NCBI GenBank assembly: GCA_902579465.1 | Contig: CACHGV010000001.1 | Span: 124,001-188,000, forward strand | Direction of reading: 5' to 3' | Source of the DNA: an uncultured Pelagibacteraceae bacterium | Lineage (GTDB): Bacteria; Pseudomonadota; Alphaproteobacteria; Pelagibacterales; Pelagibacteraceae | DNA length: 64,000 bases | Shown here: in pieces, positions 28,517 through 39,934 of the stretch | How the letters are laid out: every line of letters starts with the position of its first letter | Position numbering within the stretch: position 1 is the stretch's first letter | Position numbers and translations under genes: made by a program | The notes under the pieces: generated by a model | Database searches by the model: none | Told to the model about the DNA's origin: nothing | What the model saw: the letters and a program-made list of their open reading frames with translations, nothing else

Positions 28517-29614
28517 TTAATAGTAGTGAGTAAGTATATCTTTATCTAAATATGTGTTTATTTTTTTTTTATTTTTATAGTTTTTATTAATCATTTTTAC
28601 TAATGAAGATATATTAATTTTATCTCTATTTGAGATTATTTTGTCGCTTTTAAAAAAATAGAATTCATTTAATAAATTTGCATTAAGAAAATTAGTCATT
28701 AAATCCTTACCAGCCTCTACTAAAATCCTATGTAGGCCAAGTCTATAAAGTGTTTGTGTTATCTTTTTAAGTTGAAAGTTAGTCTTATTATCTAGTTTTT
28801 GATAAATAAGTTTAACACCCTTACTTTTTAGCAATTTAATTTTTGAAATATTTTTAGAATTATAAAATATAATTAACTTACTTTTTTTTGAATTTTTAAT
28901 CACGTAAGAGCTAATTTTTATTTTTAAATTCTTATCTATTACAACAACGGTAGGTGAAAATTTCTCTAATCCATTTAATCTGCAATTGAGTTTAGGGTTG
29001 TCAGTATTAATTGTTTTGTAAGAAGTTAATATTGCATGATTTTGAAATCTTAAAATATGTGAAACATTTCTTGAATGTTCATTTGTAATTGGATTATTGT
29101 TTCGTAAAATATTTAAATTCGATGAACTTGCAATTTTGCCAATTACATAAGGGGCTTTGTTAGATCTTATATAATTATATTCATTATAAAGATTCTTAAC
29201 GTATCGTTTTTGAAGTCCTGAATATGCAACTATTTTTTTAGATTTTAAAATTTTTTTAGTTTTATTAAAGGTTCGTAAATCTTTATCCTCAATTGAATAA
29301 TATACACTCTTAACTTTATTTTTTATTATTGCATTAGTGCAAGGAGGTGTTACTCCATGATGAGAACAAGGTTCAAGTGTCGAGTAAAGCGATGTTCCTT
29401 TATTATTTCTATTTTTATTTAAGGCAATGCTTTCTGCATGTGGCCTTCCACCATTATTAGTTGTTGCAAAAGACAAGATTTTATTACTTTTTACAATTAC
29501 ACAGCCGACTGATGGATTTGTTCCAGTTAAATATTTATTATTCTCTGCTAAATTTATAGCAAAGTTCATAATTTTTTTATCTAATGATTTGTAATTATCT
29601 TTTTTTAAAGACAT
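28517..29614 (-). CDS. ribD: Bifunctional pyrimidine deaminase/reductase; ATG at 29614 preferred
   Basis: [44 protein letters not shown]. Confidence 0.94.
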   Translation of the reverse strand: MSLKKDNYKSLDKKIMNFAINLAENNKYLTGTNPSVGCVIVKSNKILSFATTNNGGRPHAESIALNKNRNNKGTSLYSTLEPCSHHGVTPPCTNAIIKNKVKSVYYSIEDKDLRTFNKTKKILKSKKIVAYSGLQKRYVKNLYNEYNYIRSNKAPYVIGKIASSSNLNILRNNNPITNEHSRNVSHILRFQNHAILTSYKTINTDNPKLNCRLNGLEKFSPTVVVIDKNLKIKISSYVIKNSKKSKLIIFYNSKNISKIKLLKSKGVKLIYQKLDNKTNFQLKKITQTLYRLGLHRILVEAGKDLMTNFLNANLLNEFYFFKSDKIISNRDKINISSLVKMINKNYKNKKKINTYLDKDILTHYY

Positions 29615-30053
29615 CAATTCTATCCACAAATTGAACAAAGTCTTTTTCTTCTCTGAAGTTTCTATAGACTGACGCAAATCTAACGTATGCTACAGGGTCA
29701 AGTTCTTTTAGTCCTTCCATAACCATTGTTCCAATAGTATTAGATGAAATTTCACTTTGACCTAATTCTTCTAATGATCTACTAATTTTTGAGATAAATT
29801 TTTCAGTTGTTTCTGTATCAATAGGTCTTTTCTTTAAAGCAACATATATAGATTTTGAAAGTTTTTCCCTATCAAAAGATGATTTTCTCCCATTTTTTTT
29901 AACTACAGTAAGTTCTCTAAATTGAACTCTTTCAAATGTTGTGAATCTCTCACCACAGCTACATAGTCTTCTTCTTCTAATTGCCGTTCCATCTTCTGTA
30001 GGTCTTGAGTCAACAACTGAAGTGTCACCTTTTTTGCTGCATGGACAAATCAT
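29595..30053 (-). CDS. nrdR: Transcriptional repressor NrdR
   Basis: [43 protein letters not shown]. Confidence 0.97.
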   Translation of the reverse strand: MICPCSKKGDTSVVDSRPTEDGTAIRRRRLCSCGERFTTFERVQFRELTVVKKNGRKSSFDREKLSKSIYVALKKRPIDTETTEKFISKISRSLEELGQSEISSNTIGTMVMEGLKELDPVAYVRFASVYRNFREEKDFVQFVDRIDVFKKR

Positions 30054-30061
30054 AAATTAAT

Positions 30062-31372
30062 TTAGCCTAAGTGTTTATAGATAGGGAAATTAGAACAAAG
30101 GCTTACAACTTCTTTTCTTACTTCATCTTCAGTTTTAGAGTTATCCTCAGGGTTTTCGGCTAACCCTTTTATAGTTTTTGTTATTAAATCACCTACTATT
30201 TGAAATTCTTTTAACCCAAATCCTCTTGTTGTAGCTGCTTGCGATCCAAGTCTTATTCCAGAAGTTATCATTGGGCTTTCACTGTCAAACGGAATACCAT
30301 TTTTATTACATGTAATATTAGCCCTAGAAAGGCTTTCTGCAGCAACGTTACCTTTTACATTAAAAGGTCTTAAGTCAACTAACATCAGATGTGTATCCGT
30401 CCCACCTGAATAAATTTTAAAACCATTATTTTTTAAAGTCTCAGCTAAAATTTTTGCGTTTGCTAAAACAGTTTTTATATAATCTTTAAATTCAGGTTTT
30501 AATGCTTCTTTAAATCCAACAGCTTTTGCAGCTATAATATGCATAAGTGGTCCACCTTGGTATCCAGGAAAAACTGCTGTATTAAATTTTTTAGATAAGT
30601 CCTCGTGATTAGTTAATATTATTCCACCTCTTGCACTTCTAAAAACTTTATGAGTTGTGGATGTAACTACATGAGCATAGTCACATGGATTAGGATATCC
30701 CTTACCAGCAACCAAACCAGAAAAATGAGCCATATCAACCATTAGGTATGCTCCAACTTTATCAGCTATTTCTCTAAATCTTTTAAAATCAATTACTCTT
30801 GAATAAGCACTACCACCAGCAATTATAAGTTTAGGTTTATGCTCAAGCGCAAGTTTTTCAACATTATCATAATCAATAAGTTCAGATTCTTTATCAACTT
30901 CATATCCAATTGCATTAAACCATTTTCCTGACATAGAAATTTTTAAACCATGAGTGATATGTCCTCCTGAATTCAAACTCATTCCCATAAAAGTATCACC
31001 AGGTTTTAACAAAGCTAAAAATACAGCACCGTTTGCCTGTGCTCCAGAATGAGGTTGTGCGTTAGCAAATTTACAATTAAATAATTCTTTAAGCCTGTCT
31101 ATAGCTAATTGTTCTGCTACATCGACATGTTCACAACCATTATAATATCTTTTGCCTGGATAGCCCTCAGCATACTTATTTGTTAAAACTGATCCTTGAG
31201 CTTCTAGAACAGCTTGAGATACAATATTTTCAGATGCAATTAGTTCGATATGATTTTGTTGTCTAACCAACTCATCATTAATAGCTTTATAAATTTCAGG
31301 ATCACTATCTAATAAACTTTTTTCAAAGAAGTCTTTGTACTCACTATTTAAATATTTTGTTTCACTTGACAT
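30062..31372 (-). CDS. glyA: Serine hydroxymethyltransferase
   Basis: [40 protein letters not shown]. Confidence 0.98.
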   Translation of the reverse strand: MSSETKYLNSEYKDFFEKSLLDSDPEIYKAINDELVRQQNHIELIASENIVSQAVLEAQGSVLTNKYAEGYPGKRYYNGCEHVDVAEQLAIDRLKELFNCKFANAQPHSGAQANGAVFLALLKPGDTFMGMSLNSGGHITHGLKISMSGKWFNAIGYEVDKESELIDYDNVEKLALEHKPKLIIAGGSAYSRVIDFKRFREIADKVGAYLMVDMAHFSGLVAGKGYPNPCDYAHVVTSTTHKVFRSARGGIILTNHEDLSKKFNTAVFPGYQGGPLMHIIAAKAVGFKEALKPEFKDYIKTVLANAKILAETLKNNGFKIYSGGTDTHLMLVDLRPFNVKGNVAAESLSRANITCNKNGIPFDSESPMITSGIRLGSQAATTRGFGLKEFQIVGDLITKTIKGLAENPEDNSKTEDEVRKEVVSLCSNFPIYKHLG

Positions 31373-31377
31373 AATTT

Positions 31378-31797
31378 TTATATTTTTTTAACTCTTTTTA
31401 AATGTCTTCCACCCTCAAACTTAGTATTTAAGAATGCATTTATACATTTAAACGCTAAATTTTTACTAATCAACCTTTCTCCTAATGTAATAACATTTGC
31501 ATCATTATGCAATCTAGATAATTTAGCGTTTTTTACCGAATAACATAATGCCGCTCTTATATTTTTATGTTTATTAGCTGTCATTGCCATACCCATGCCC
31601 GAACCACATACTAAAATACCAATATTGTCTTTTTTTATCTTCTTTGATAATTTATGGGCATAATCTGTATAGTTTACTGATTTTTTTGAATGCTCTGGAC
31701 CTAAATCTAAAACTTCAAATTTTGAATAAAATTTCTTTTTAATACTTTCTTTTAAATTAAATCCAGCGTGATCAGATGCGATATAAATTTTTTTCAA
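31378..31797 (-). CDS. rpiB: Ribose 5-phosphate isomerase B
   Basis: [35 protein letters not shown]. Confidence 0.95.
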   Translation of the reverse strand: MKKIYIASDHAGFNLKESIKKKFYSKFEVLDLGPEHSKKSVNYTDYAHKLSKKIKKDNIGILVCGSGMGMAMTANKHKNIRAALCYSVKNAKLSRLHNDANVITLGERLISKNLAFKCINAFLNTKFEGGRHLKRVKKI

Positions 31798-31798
31798 A

Positions 31799-32443
31799 TT
31801 AATTAAATTTATAATCTAAAACACATGCAACTAGGTGTATTCTATTTTCTTCTCCACCATTAAATGCATTATGATATTTTGTGTTGTTAGTAACCCAAAC
31901 TGATCCATCAGCAGGCATGTGCTTAGCTACATTATCAATAACCATCAAGCATCCTGGATTTGTTATAATTGGTATATGCAATCTAGGTTCTGGATCTCTA
32001 TGCCAGCTTAATGTTGATCTTGGTTCTTTTAATAAAATTCTTACTCTGCCTAATTTATATTTTGATGAAAGAACATCATAAACTTCCTTAAAATAAGTAT
32101 TTTCATAATCTCTTATGAACTCACTATATTTAGACTCATCTATATCCACATCTCTTGAAACTTCTTTCCCAGATTTATCTGGTTTGGTCCAATAAACACC
32201 TCGAGCTTTACTACCTTTTATTGAGTCTGGGTCTCCTGGTATTTGTGTTAAAGAAATTGCACCAAAGTTAGTTACACCACCCCCATCATCAAATTTTTTA
32301 ATTTTTGTAATTTGATTATAAGCATCTTGAAGCTTATCAATATCAAATTGTATAGTTTGTTTTTGAAAGTCACTAAAGTCTAAAACTCTATCAGTTTGAT
32401 TATGTAAGTTAAGGTTTACGATTTTATTTTTATTGTCCATCAT
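31799..32443 (-). CDS. Aspartyl/asparaginyl beta-hydroxylase-like 2-oxoglutarate/Fe(II) oxygenase
   Basis: LSWHRDPEPRLHIPIITNPG...SVWVTNNTKYHNAFNGGEENRIHLV. Confidence 0.75.
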   Translation of the reverse strand: MMDNKNKIVNLNLHNQTDRVLDFSDFQKQTIQFDIDKLQDAYNQITKIKKFDDGGGVTNFGAISLTQIPGDPDSIKGSKARGVYWTKPDKSGKEVSRDVDIDESKYSEFIRDYENTYFKEVYDVLSSKYKLGRVRILLKEPRSTLSWHRDPEPRLHIPIITNPGCLMVIDNVAKHMPADGSVWVTNNTKYHNAFNGGEENRIHLVACVLDYKFN

Positions 32444-32511
32444 GAAGATTGTTTTCTACTCATTTATATATATATTTGTATAATAGATTTTGTCGCATAA
32501 TAAAATACAAT

Positions 32512-33492
32512 ATGATTACAGGTAAATATCCAAATTTAAGGCTTAGAAGATCAAGAAAATACGCTTGGTCTAGGAAACTAGTTGAAGAAAGTTCTTTATC
32601 TTATAGTGATTTGATCCTGCCAATTTTCTTGATAGAAGGAAAAAATAAAAAAGAATCAATAAAATCTATGCCAAATGTATTTAGGTATAGTGTAGACAAA
32701 CTGAATATAGCTGTAGGTAAAGCAATTAAAAAAGGAATACCTATGGTTGCTTTATTTCCATACATAAGCAAAACAAAAAAAGATGAAAATGGTTCTGAAG
32801 CATTAAATCCAGATAATTTAGTTTGTAGAGGGATAAAATTCATTAAAAAAAAATTTAAGAATAAAATTGGTATTATGTGTGATGTTGCCCTAGATCCTTA
32901 TACTTCTCATGGTCATGATGGATTATTAAAGAAAAATAATATTCTAAATGATAAGACTATAGAAATACTTACCAAACAAGCTGTGCTGCAAGCCAAAATG
33001 GGATGTGATGTTATTGCACCCTCAGACATGATGGATGGCAGAATTGGTAAAATTCGATCAGCATTAGATAAAAATAATTTAAATGACGTGCAAATATTAT
33101 CATATGCAGTTAAATTTTCATCTAGCTTTTATGGACCATTTAGAGACGCTGTAGGATCAAAAAAATTACTAAAAGGTGATAAAAAAACATACCAAATGGA
33201 TTTTAGAAATTCAGATGAAGCTTTGAGAGAAGTTTCATTAGATATAAAAGAAGGTGCTGATATGGTCATGGTTAAACCTGGAATGCCCTATCTTGATATA
33301 ATAAAAAAAGTAAAAGATAATTTCAAAATACCAGTATTTGCGTATCAAGTTTCTGGTGAATACAGTTTGATAATGAATGGAATTAATAAAAAATTAATAG
33401 ACAAAACTTCAATAAAAGAGTCTCTTATTTCGTTTAAAAGAGCAGGAGCAAACAGTATTGTAACATATTTTGCTGATCAAATTGATCTTTGA
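32512..33492 (+). CDS. hemB: Delta-aminolevulinic acid dehydratase; ATG at 32512 preferred
   Basis: DVALDPYTSHGHDG, APSDMMDGRIGKIR, MVKPGMPYLDI. Confidence 0.96.
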   Translation: MITGKYPNLRLRRSRKYAWSRKLVEESSLSYSDLILPIFLIEGKNKKESIKSMPNVFRYSVDKLNIAVGKAIKKGIPMVALFPYISKTKKDENGSEALNPDNLVCRGIKFIKKKFKNKIGIMCDVALDPYTSHGHDGLLKKNNILNDKTIEILTKQAVLQAKMGCDVIAPSDMMDGRIGKIRSALDKNNLNDVQILSYAVKFSSSFYGPFRDAVGSKKLLKGDKKTYQMDFRNSDEALREVSLDIKEGADMVMVKPGMPYLDIIKKVKDNFKIPVFAYQVSGEYSLIMNGINKKLIDKTSIKESLISFKRAGANSIVTYFADQIDL

Positions 33493-34167
33493 TTATTTCA
33501 ACAAATTAACAAAATCATTCCTTGAGGAAGGATAGTTCTTGTTATTAGGTTTGATAATTGTTTTATCCAAAAAATCTCCCACTATTGAAAAACCTTTATA
33601 AATATCTTTTAAATTTTCAGGACTAATTTTTTTATCAATTAGAAAATTAGGTATAATTTTTTGACTTGAATCAACAATATATTTTGTTTGTCCATTAATA
33701 TTTTTATTAACTACATAATCTTTAAAGTTAATATCATATCCAATAGACTTTAGTATATTTAGCTCTAAATATAAAAATTCAACAAGCCAATTATCAAGTT
33801 CAATTATTTTAAATAATTTTTCTAAAAGATTATATATTTCAACATTATTCTCATTTTCAGCAGTGAGAATTTTTATTAAATTCATACAATAGATAATACA
33901 AAATAATTTTTTTTTATTGTCTAAATAAACTGGGGTTTTAATTTCATCAATCTCAACTTTTAGATATCCAAGCCTACCATCCTCTCTTAGTTTTGAATTT
34001 ATATGAAATTTATTACCTATTAGTAAATAGCTCTTAATCTTTTTTGATGTAGATCCAAAAATGATCCCAACTATTTTTCCATTATTTTCCGTGTAGAATT
34101 CAGCTATTGATGAATTCTCGTTATATTTGTTCAAAGATATTAAATATCCTTTATCTTGCCAATTCAT
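33493..34167 (-). CDS. recO: DNA repair protein RecO
   Basis: MNWQDKGYLISLNKYNENSSIAEFYTENNGKIVGIIFG; position after rnc. Confidence 0.88.
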   Translation of the reverse strand: MNWQDKGYLISLNKYNENSSIAEFYTENNGKIVGIIFGSTSKKIKSYLLIGNKFHINSKLREDGRLGYLKVEIDEIKTPVYLDNKKKLFCIIYCMNLIKILTAENENNVEIYNLLEKLFKIIELDNWLVEFLYLELNILKSIGYDINFKDYVVNKNINGQTKYIVDSSQKIIPNFLIDKKISPENLKDIYKGFSIVGDFLDKTIIKPNNKNYPSSRNDFVNLLK

Positions 34168-34829
34168 TTATGCTTAATTCTTTTGAGAAGTTCTGAAGCT
34201 GCAGATTGCTCTGCATTTTTTTTTGAAGATCCAATTGCATAAACATATGTACTATTTTTAAGTTTAACACCAACTTTAAAATTTGGTTTATGTCTTGGAC
34301 CTGTATTAGAGATTAGTTTATAGATAGGTAATATTTTATAATTTTTCAAAGAGTATTCTTGAAGTTGTGTTTTAGCATCAATAAAAGTAGTTTCTGCATC
34401 ATTTATTAAATTTTTCCATAGTTTAAGGATAAAACTTTTAGAAACTTCAAAACCTTTATCTAAATAAATAGCTCCAATTAATGCTTCACAACAATCAGAG
34501 ATAATCTTATTTTCAACTATATTATTTCTCGTTTTTGAATTACCTGTAATTATAAATTCTTTAAGGTTTAATGAATTTCCAATTTCTAGACATTTATTTT
34601 TATTAACTAAAGAGGCTAATTTTTTATCTAATGACCCTACTTTTTCGTTAGGATAAAGCTCATACAATTTTTTTGAAACAACAAGTCCTAGTACTCTATC
34701 ACCTAAAAATTCAAGATTTTCATAATTATTATTTGGATCATAACTTTTGTGAGTAATAGCTTGCAAAAGGATTTGCTCATTTTTGAAATTTATTTTAATC
34801 TTTTTTTGAAGGTACTTAAGAGTGCTCAT
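34164..34829 (-). CDS. rnc: Ribonuclease III
   Basis: YENLEFLGDRVLGLVVS, CCEALIGAIYLDKG, dsRBD C-terminus. Confidence 0.96.
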   Translation of the reverse strand: MSTLKYLQKKIKINFKNEQILLQAITHKSYDPNNNYENLEFLGDRVLGLVVSKKLYELYPNEKVGSLDKKLASLVNKNKCLEIGNSLNLKEFIITGNSKTRNNIVENKIISDCCEALIGAIYLDKGFEVSKSFILKLWKNLINDAETTFIDAKTQLQEYSLKNYKILPIYKLISNTGPRHKPNFKVGVKLKNSTYVYAIGSSKKNAEQSAASELLKRIKHK

Positions 34830-34831
34830 AA

Positions 34832-35560
34832 TTAATCAATAAATTTGAAAAATCTATTTAACCTTAATATTTCATTCCAATTCCAAAATTTAACAATACT
34901 TCCTACAAATGGATCTGATGAAAAAAACAATATTTGAGCTTTGCCCACAAGATTATTTTTATGGACATATCCAACTTCGGATAAAAACCTACTATCTTTT
35001 GAGCAATCCCTATTATCCCCTAAGAAAAATAAATGGTCTTTTGGAACAAGGTATTTATCTGTGTTAGCGAAAGTAATATCAGTTCTGTATGATGCCAAAT
35101 AAACTTTGCCGTTTGGAAGTTTTTCCTCAAATGTGTTAACTTTTATTTTTGATTTACCACAATAATTAGTGATATTTTTTGATTTAATTGTTTTTAAAAT
35201 TTGATTGCCATTTAGGTAAAGATCACCATTAATAAACTGAATTGTATCACCTGGTAAACCAATTACACGCTTTATATAATCTGTTCTATTATCGGCCGGT
35301 GTTTTAAATACTGCAACGTCACCTCTTTCAGGATTATGGGTAAAAATACGGTTTTCAAAAATAGGTGGACTAAATGGAAAGGAATGTTTGCTATAACCAT
35401 ATGAGTATTTAGTGACAAAAAGTCTATCTCCAACTAATAAATTTGGTTCCATAGATGATGAAGGAATATAAAAAGGTTGCAATAAAATAGATCTAATTAA
35501 AACTGCAATGATAAGTGCATAAATTATAGTTTTAAGATTTTCAATTATTATTTTTTTCAT
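34832..35560 (-). CDS. lepB: Signal peptidase I
   Basis: FYIPSSSMEPNLLVGDRLFVTKYSYGYS, DYIKRVIGLPGD, FLGDNRDCSKDSR. Confidence 0.96.
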   Translation of the reverse strand: MKKIIIENLKTIIYALIIAVLIRSILLQPFYIPSSSMEPNLLVGDRLFVTKYSYGYSKHSFPFSPPIFENRIFTHNPERGDVAVFKTPADNRTDYIKRVIGLPGDTIQFINGDLYLNGNQILKTIKSKNITNYCGKSKIKVNTFEEKLPNGKVYLASYRTDITFANTDKYLVPKDHLFFLGDNRDCSKDSRFLSEVGYVHKNNLVGKAQILFFSSDPFVGSIVKFWNWNEILRLNRFFKFID

Positions 35561-35946
35561 ATTTTTTTATCTATAACAACAAACGCTATTGAATAATCTT
35601 TTTCATCAGAAAGTGATAAAAAGACTTTATATCTTTGTAATTTAAATTTTTTTTTCAAAAAAATGTTTAATTTTTTTGATAGTGAAATATATGGCTTTCC
35701 ATTCTTGTAATTCTTTATTTCAATATCTATAAAATTTATATCTGATCTAAAGCCAGTTCCAATTGCTTTAACAAATGCTTCTTTTGCTGCAAATCTTTTT
35801 GCATAAAAATTAATTTTATTTTTTAATTTTCTTCCCTGTTGAATTTCTTTTTCTGTAAAAATTCTATTTAAAAAACCTTTAATTTTTAACGAATTATTTA
35901 TTCTACTGTTTTTAATAATATCAACACCATTTCCAATTATATGCAT
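35557..35946 (-). CDS. acpS: Holo-[acyl-carrier-protein] synthase
   Basis: IGNGVDIIKNSRI, FAAKEAFVKAIGTG. Confidence 0.93.
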   Translation of the reverse strand: MHIIGNGVDIIKNSRINNSLKIKGFLNRIFTEKEIQQGRKLKNKINFYAKRFAAKEAFVKAIGTGFRSDINFIDIEIKNYKNGKPYISLSKKLNIFLKKKFKLQRYKVFLSLSDEKDYSIAFVVIDKKI

Positions 35947-36665
35947 TATCTTAAAATTTTAATAAATTGTTTAACAACTTTTGAAATGCTATGTGAGACA
36001 GACTCTCCAATTATAAAATGACCTATATTAAATTCCTCAATTTGTTTTATCTTATTAAGTATTTTTGTTGTCTTATAGTCCATACCATGGCCAGCATGAA
36101 CCTCTAAACCTATATTTTTAGCATAAGTAGCACATTTTTTAATTTTATTTAGTTCTCTGGAGTAATTTTTTTTCCACTTAATTTGATTTGAGATCTTACC
36201 TGTATGTATCTCTATACATTTGCTTCCTAAGATTTTTGATAATTTTATATCTTGCAGAGATGGATTTATAAATAAGCTTGTTCTAATATTATTTCTATTA
36301 AAAATTTCTAATATTTTTTTGATTTTATTTTTATTCTTTTTTAAATTTAATCCTCCTTCTGTGGTGATTTCATTTCTTTTTTCAGGAACAAGACAAATAA
36401 AAGAAGGTTTATTTTTTAGTGCAATATTAATCATTTTGGGATCTGAAGCTATTTCCAAATTAATAGGGATTGATTTATTTGATGAGAGAATTTTTAAATC
36501 CATATCATTAATGTGTCGTCTATCCTCTCTTAAATGAACTGTAATAGAATCTGCACCAGCCTTTAAAACATCTAAAGCTACAGTATAGGGATCAGGATGT
36601 TTTTCACCTCTAGCATTTCTTAACGTTGCAACATGGTCGATGTTAACCCCTAGTCTCTTTTTCAT
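35946..36665 (-). CDS. pdxJ: Pyridoxine 5'-phosphate synthase
   Basis: LGVNIDHVATLRNARG, VHLREDRRHI, EVHAGHGMDY. Confidence 0.96.
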   Translation of the reverse strand: MKKRLGVNIDHVATLRNARGEKHPDPYTVALDVLKAGADSITVHLREDRRHINDMDLKILSSNKSIPINLEIASDPKMINIALKNKPSFICLVPEKRNEITTEGGLNLKKNKNKIKKILEIFNRNNIRTSLFINPSLQDIKLSKILGSKCIEIHTGKISNQIKWKKNYSRELNKIKKCATYAKNIGLEVHAGHGMDYKTTKILNKIKQIEEFNIGHFIIGESVSHSISKVVKQFIKILR

Positions 36666-37252
36666 TTTAAAAATCTACTTCCAGGTTTGGTAATTGGAAT
36701 TTTTTTTAGACTTTCTGGAATATTTTTTTTTTTAAAAGTTGGAATTTTTAATTTTACTTGTGAAATTATATTTTTTCTTTTTATTTTTAAAGTTTGCTTA
36801 TTAGATCTGTCAATTAAACATGCAAATCCTAATAAAATTGCGCCAGATTTCTTTATTAATTTAGCACACTCTAAACTTGATTTTCCTGTAGTTATTACAT
36901 CTTCAATAATTAAAACTCTTGATTTTTTTTTAATATAAAAACCTCTTCTTAACTTAAAATTTCCCTCAACACGTTCACAAAAAATTGTTTCTTTTTTTAA
37001 AATTCTTCCGATTTCATAACCAATTACAATTCCACCCATCGCTGGTGAAAGAATTAAATCAATATTTTTAAATGTTTTTTTAATTTTACTTGCTAAAGAT
37101 TTTGTAAATTTTTCAGATTTTTTTGGAAAACTTAATAATTTTGCACATTGCACATAAGAAGGTGAATGTAGTCCAGATGACAATACAAAATGTCCATCTA
37201 ACAAAGCATTAGTTTTTCTTAAAACTGCTAAAGAGTTTTTTGAAGAAAGCAT
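36662..37252 (-). CDS. pyrE: Orotate phosphoribosyltransferase
   Basis: GHFVLSSGLHSPSYVQC, LSPAMGGIVIGYEIG, VLIIEDVITTGKS. Confidence 0.95.
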   Translation of the reverse strand: MLSSKNSLAVLRKTNALLDGHFVLSSGLHSPSYVQCAKLLSFPKKSEKFTKSLASKIKKTFKNIDLILSPAMGGIVIGYEIGRILKKETIFCERVEGNFKLRRGFYIKKKSRVLIIEDVITTGKSSLECAKLIKKSGAILLGFACLIDRSNKQTLKIKRKNIISQVKLKIPTFKKKNIPESLKKIPITKPGSRFLK

Positions 37253-38951
37253 ATTTTTTATTTTTGTGTCTTATAATTTTAAATTTATATTCTTTTTGTT
37301 TTAGTTCACTTATCAATTTTGTAAAGTTCTTAAGGTCATGTATGATTAAATTAAATTTGAAATTAATCCTTCCATTAAGTTTTTCTACCATTTCTACACT
37401 TGAAATATTAACAAAGTTTTCACCAATCATGGTTGTTACATCGCCCATTTTTCCAGGTTCATCAGGCAGAGAAATCCAAAGTGTAGTATTATATCTTTTT
37501 TCCTTAATCGGTTTACTGTTTTCACGATACTGCCAATAACGTCTAATTGCAGCACGAGCTTTCCCTGTTTTAGTGCTCGTTAACCAATGTAATGAGGGGG
37601 AGGCTTTTTTAGAGGTGATAATATTAACTACATCCCCGTTTCTTAATATAGATTGCAATGCGCTTTCATTTCCATTTATTTCGCAACCAATAGCAGCATC
37701 TCCGATTTGAGTATGGACCGCATAAGCAAAATCTATTGATGTAGCATTTTTAGGTAGTTTTATAATTGATCCTTTTGGTGTGAAACAAAAGGCGTTTTCT
37801 TGAAACATTTGAAGTTTTGTATATTCATAAGAGTCATCTGGATTCTCATTTTTGTCAATAATTTCAACTAAATCTGCTAACCAATCATACTCCTTCCAAG
37901 TTAATGAATTAAATTTTTCTGATGATTTATATTTCCAGTGAGAAGCAATACCTCTTTCTGCAAACTCATGCATTTGTTTTGTTCTTAGTTGTATTTCAAT
38001 TGGTCTTTTATTTGGACCAATAATAGCTGTGTGTAATGATTGATATTTATTGATTTTTGGCGATGAGATATAATCTTTAAATTTACCTGGTATACAATTC
38101 CATTTACTATGGAAAATTCCTAAAGCTTTATAGCAATCATCAATATTATCTAAAATAATTCTAAACCCAATAATGTCAGTTATTTGTTCAAGAGAAGTTC
38201 TTTTTTTTTGGATTTTTCTCCAAATTGAAAAAGGAGTTTTCTCTCTTCCAACTATTTTTGGTTCTATATTTTTGTTTTTAAGTATTTCAAAAAACTCATC
38301 AGAAATATTATTAAAGTTAATTAGATTATTTTCTTTAATTTTATCTAATCTGTCTTTTATCAATTTTCTTGCATCTTCATTTAAAACTTCAAAAGAAAGG
38401 TCCTCTAATTCATCTCTTATACGATGCATGCCCATCCTATCTGCAAGGGGCGCATAAATTTCCATTGTTTCTTTTGCTTTTCTAATTTGCTTTTCTTTGT
38501 CAACAACTTTAATGGTACGCATATTGTGTAGTCTATCAGCTAGTTTCACTAGTAAAACTCGAATGTCTTTTGATGTTGCTAATATTAATTTTCTAAAATT
38601 TTCTGCTTTAGAGTTTGATATTGCTTGATTTTCAAACTCAGAAATTTTTGTAACACCATCAACTAAATCAGCAACCTCTTTTCCAAATTCTGCTTCTATT
38701 GTATTATAAGTTGCATGCGTATCTTCTATTGTATCATGAAGTAAACCAGTAGCTATAGTGGCACTGTCTAGCTTTAACTCAGTTAAAATATTTGCAACTG
38801 CTATCGGGTGAATAATATAAGGTGAGCCCTCATCTCTTTTTTGTTTTTCATGGGCCTTCAAAGCAAAATCATAGGCTTTTGATAAAGTTTCAGGATTAAG
38901 AAACTTATTATAATTTTTTACCTTATTAATTAATTCTTCAGATTTAAGCAT
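37209..38951 (-). CDS. spoT: Bifunctional (p)ppGpp synthetase/hydrolase (RelA/SpoT family)
   Basis: HDTIEDT, GREKTPFSIWRKIQKK, TGS region, C-terminal ACT-like LPDEPGKMGDVTTMIGE. Confidence 0.95.
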   Translation of the reverse strand: MLKSEELINKVKNYNKFLNPETLSKAYDFALKAHEKQKRDEGSPYIIHPIAVANILTELKLDSATIATGLLHDTIEDTHATYNTIEAEFGKEVADLVDGVTKISEFENQAISNSKAENFRKLILATSKDIRVLLVKLADRLHNMRTIKVVDKEKQIRKAKETMEIYAPLADRMGMHRIRDELEDLSFEVLNEDARKLIKDRLDKIKENNLINFNNISDEFFEILKNKNIEPKIVGREKTPFSIWRKIQKKRTSLEQITDIIGFRIILDNIDDCYKALGIFHSKWNCIPGKFKDYISSPKINKYQSLHTAIIGPNKRPIEIQLRTKQMHEFAERGIASHWKYKSSEKFNSLTWKEYDWLADLVEIIDKNENPDDSYEYTKLQMFQENAFCFTPKGSIIKLPKNATSIDFAYAVHTQIGDAAIGCEINGNESALQSILRNGDVVNIITSKKASPSLHWLTSTKTGKARAAIRRYWQYRENSKPIKEKRYNTTLWISLPDEPGKMGDVTTMIGENFVNISSVEMVEKLNGRINFKFNLIIHDLKNFTKLISELKQKEYKFKIIRHKNKKYAFFKKLFSSFKKN

Positions 38952-38967
38952 TACTATTTATATCATT

Positions 38968-39498
38968 TTATTGAGCAATTTTAATACCCAATAACTGATC
39001 TGAGGTTAAATTTGACATTAAAATGACTATATTTTTATTAAGTTTAGGGTGAACCCAATCTTTATCTAATTCATATAAAGGAAACAGAACAAAATTTCTA
39101 TTATGCATTCTTTTATGCGGAGTATTGAGTTTATGATTTCCCAGTTTTCTATGGAGTATTTCACCATTATAATCAATTATATCAATATCACATATTCTTG
39201 GATAATTTTTTTTTGATTTAGTTCTGCCTAATTTTTTTTCAATTTTTTTTATTTTTAAAAATAATTCGGTAACATTTAATACTGTCTCAATCAAAATGAT
39301 AGAATTAATAAAGTTTGGAAAATTTTCATTTGGCCAAGATTTTGTGATGTAAAATTTTGATCTTTTCTTTATAAAAATTCCCTCTTCTTGGATTAAATCT
39401 ATACTTTTATTTAAATTATTTTTCTTGGCTCCAAGATTTGAACCTAATGCCAGGTATGCAAAATTAACTTGATTTTCTAATATATCTTGCTTTTTCAC
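38968..39498 (-). CDS. folK: 2-amino-4-hydroxy-6-hydroxymethyldihydropteridine pyrophosphokinase
   Basis: [42 protein letters not shown]. Confidence 0.94.
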   Translation of the reverse strand: MKKQDILENQVNFAYLALGSNLGAKKNNLNKSIDLIQEEGIFIKKRSKFYITKSWPNENFPNFINSIILIETVLNVTELFLKIKKIEKKLGRTKSKKNYPRICDIDIIDYNGEILHRKLGNHKLNTPHKRMHNRNFVLFPLYELDKDWVHPKLNKNIVILMSNLTSDQLLGIKIAQ

Positions 39499-39934
39499 GG
39501 TTCCAGTCTCTTGTTTTCTTTGTCAGTCTTTTATCAAATTGTTTTTTACCTTTGGCTACTGCAATCTCTAATTTTGCCTTGCCTTTTTTGAAATACATTT
39601 TTGTTGGTACAATAGTTAAACCATCTTCGTGAATTCTACCGATAATTTTATTAATTTCTCTTTTATTTAATAAAAGTTTTCTTTCAGAGTATGGGTTATG
39701 ATTTGAATAACTAGCTTGTTTATAAATAGGTATATGAGAATTAATCAAAAAAATTTCTCCATCTTTATCTACAGCATATGAGTCTGCTATATTTATTTTA
39801 CCTGATCTTACAGATTTTATTTCAGAGCCCTTTAAAACTATACCTGCTTCAAACATCTCTTTAAAAAAATAATTAAAAGATGCTTTTCTATTAATTGTAA
39901 TAATTTTTAAACCAGGAGTGGTTTTTTTATTCAT
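39464..39934 (-). CDS. smpB: SsrA-binding protein SmpB
   Basis: [48 protein letters not shown]. Confidence 0.97.
   Translation of the reverse strand: MNKKTTPGLKIITINRKASFNYFFKEMFEAGIVLKGSEIKSVRSGKINIADSYAVDKDGEIFLINSHIPIYKQASYSNHNPYSERKLLLNKREINKIIGRIHEDGLTIVPTKMYFKKGKAKLEIAVAKGKKQFDKRLTKKTRDWNREKARYIRKSS

Noticed and set aside
31373-31377. Glycine riboswitch in front of glyA
   Set aside because: Only 5 nt lie between rpiB and glyA; no room for an aptamer
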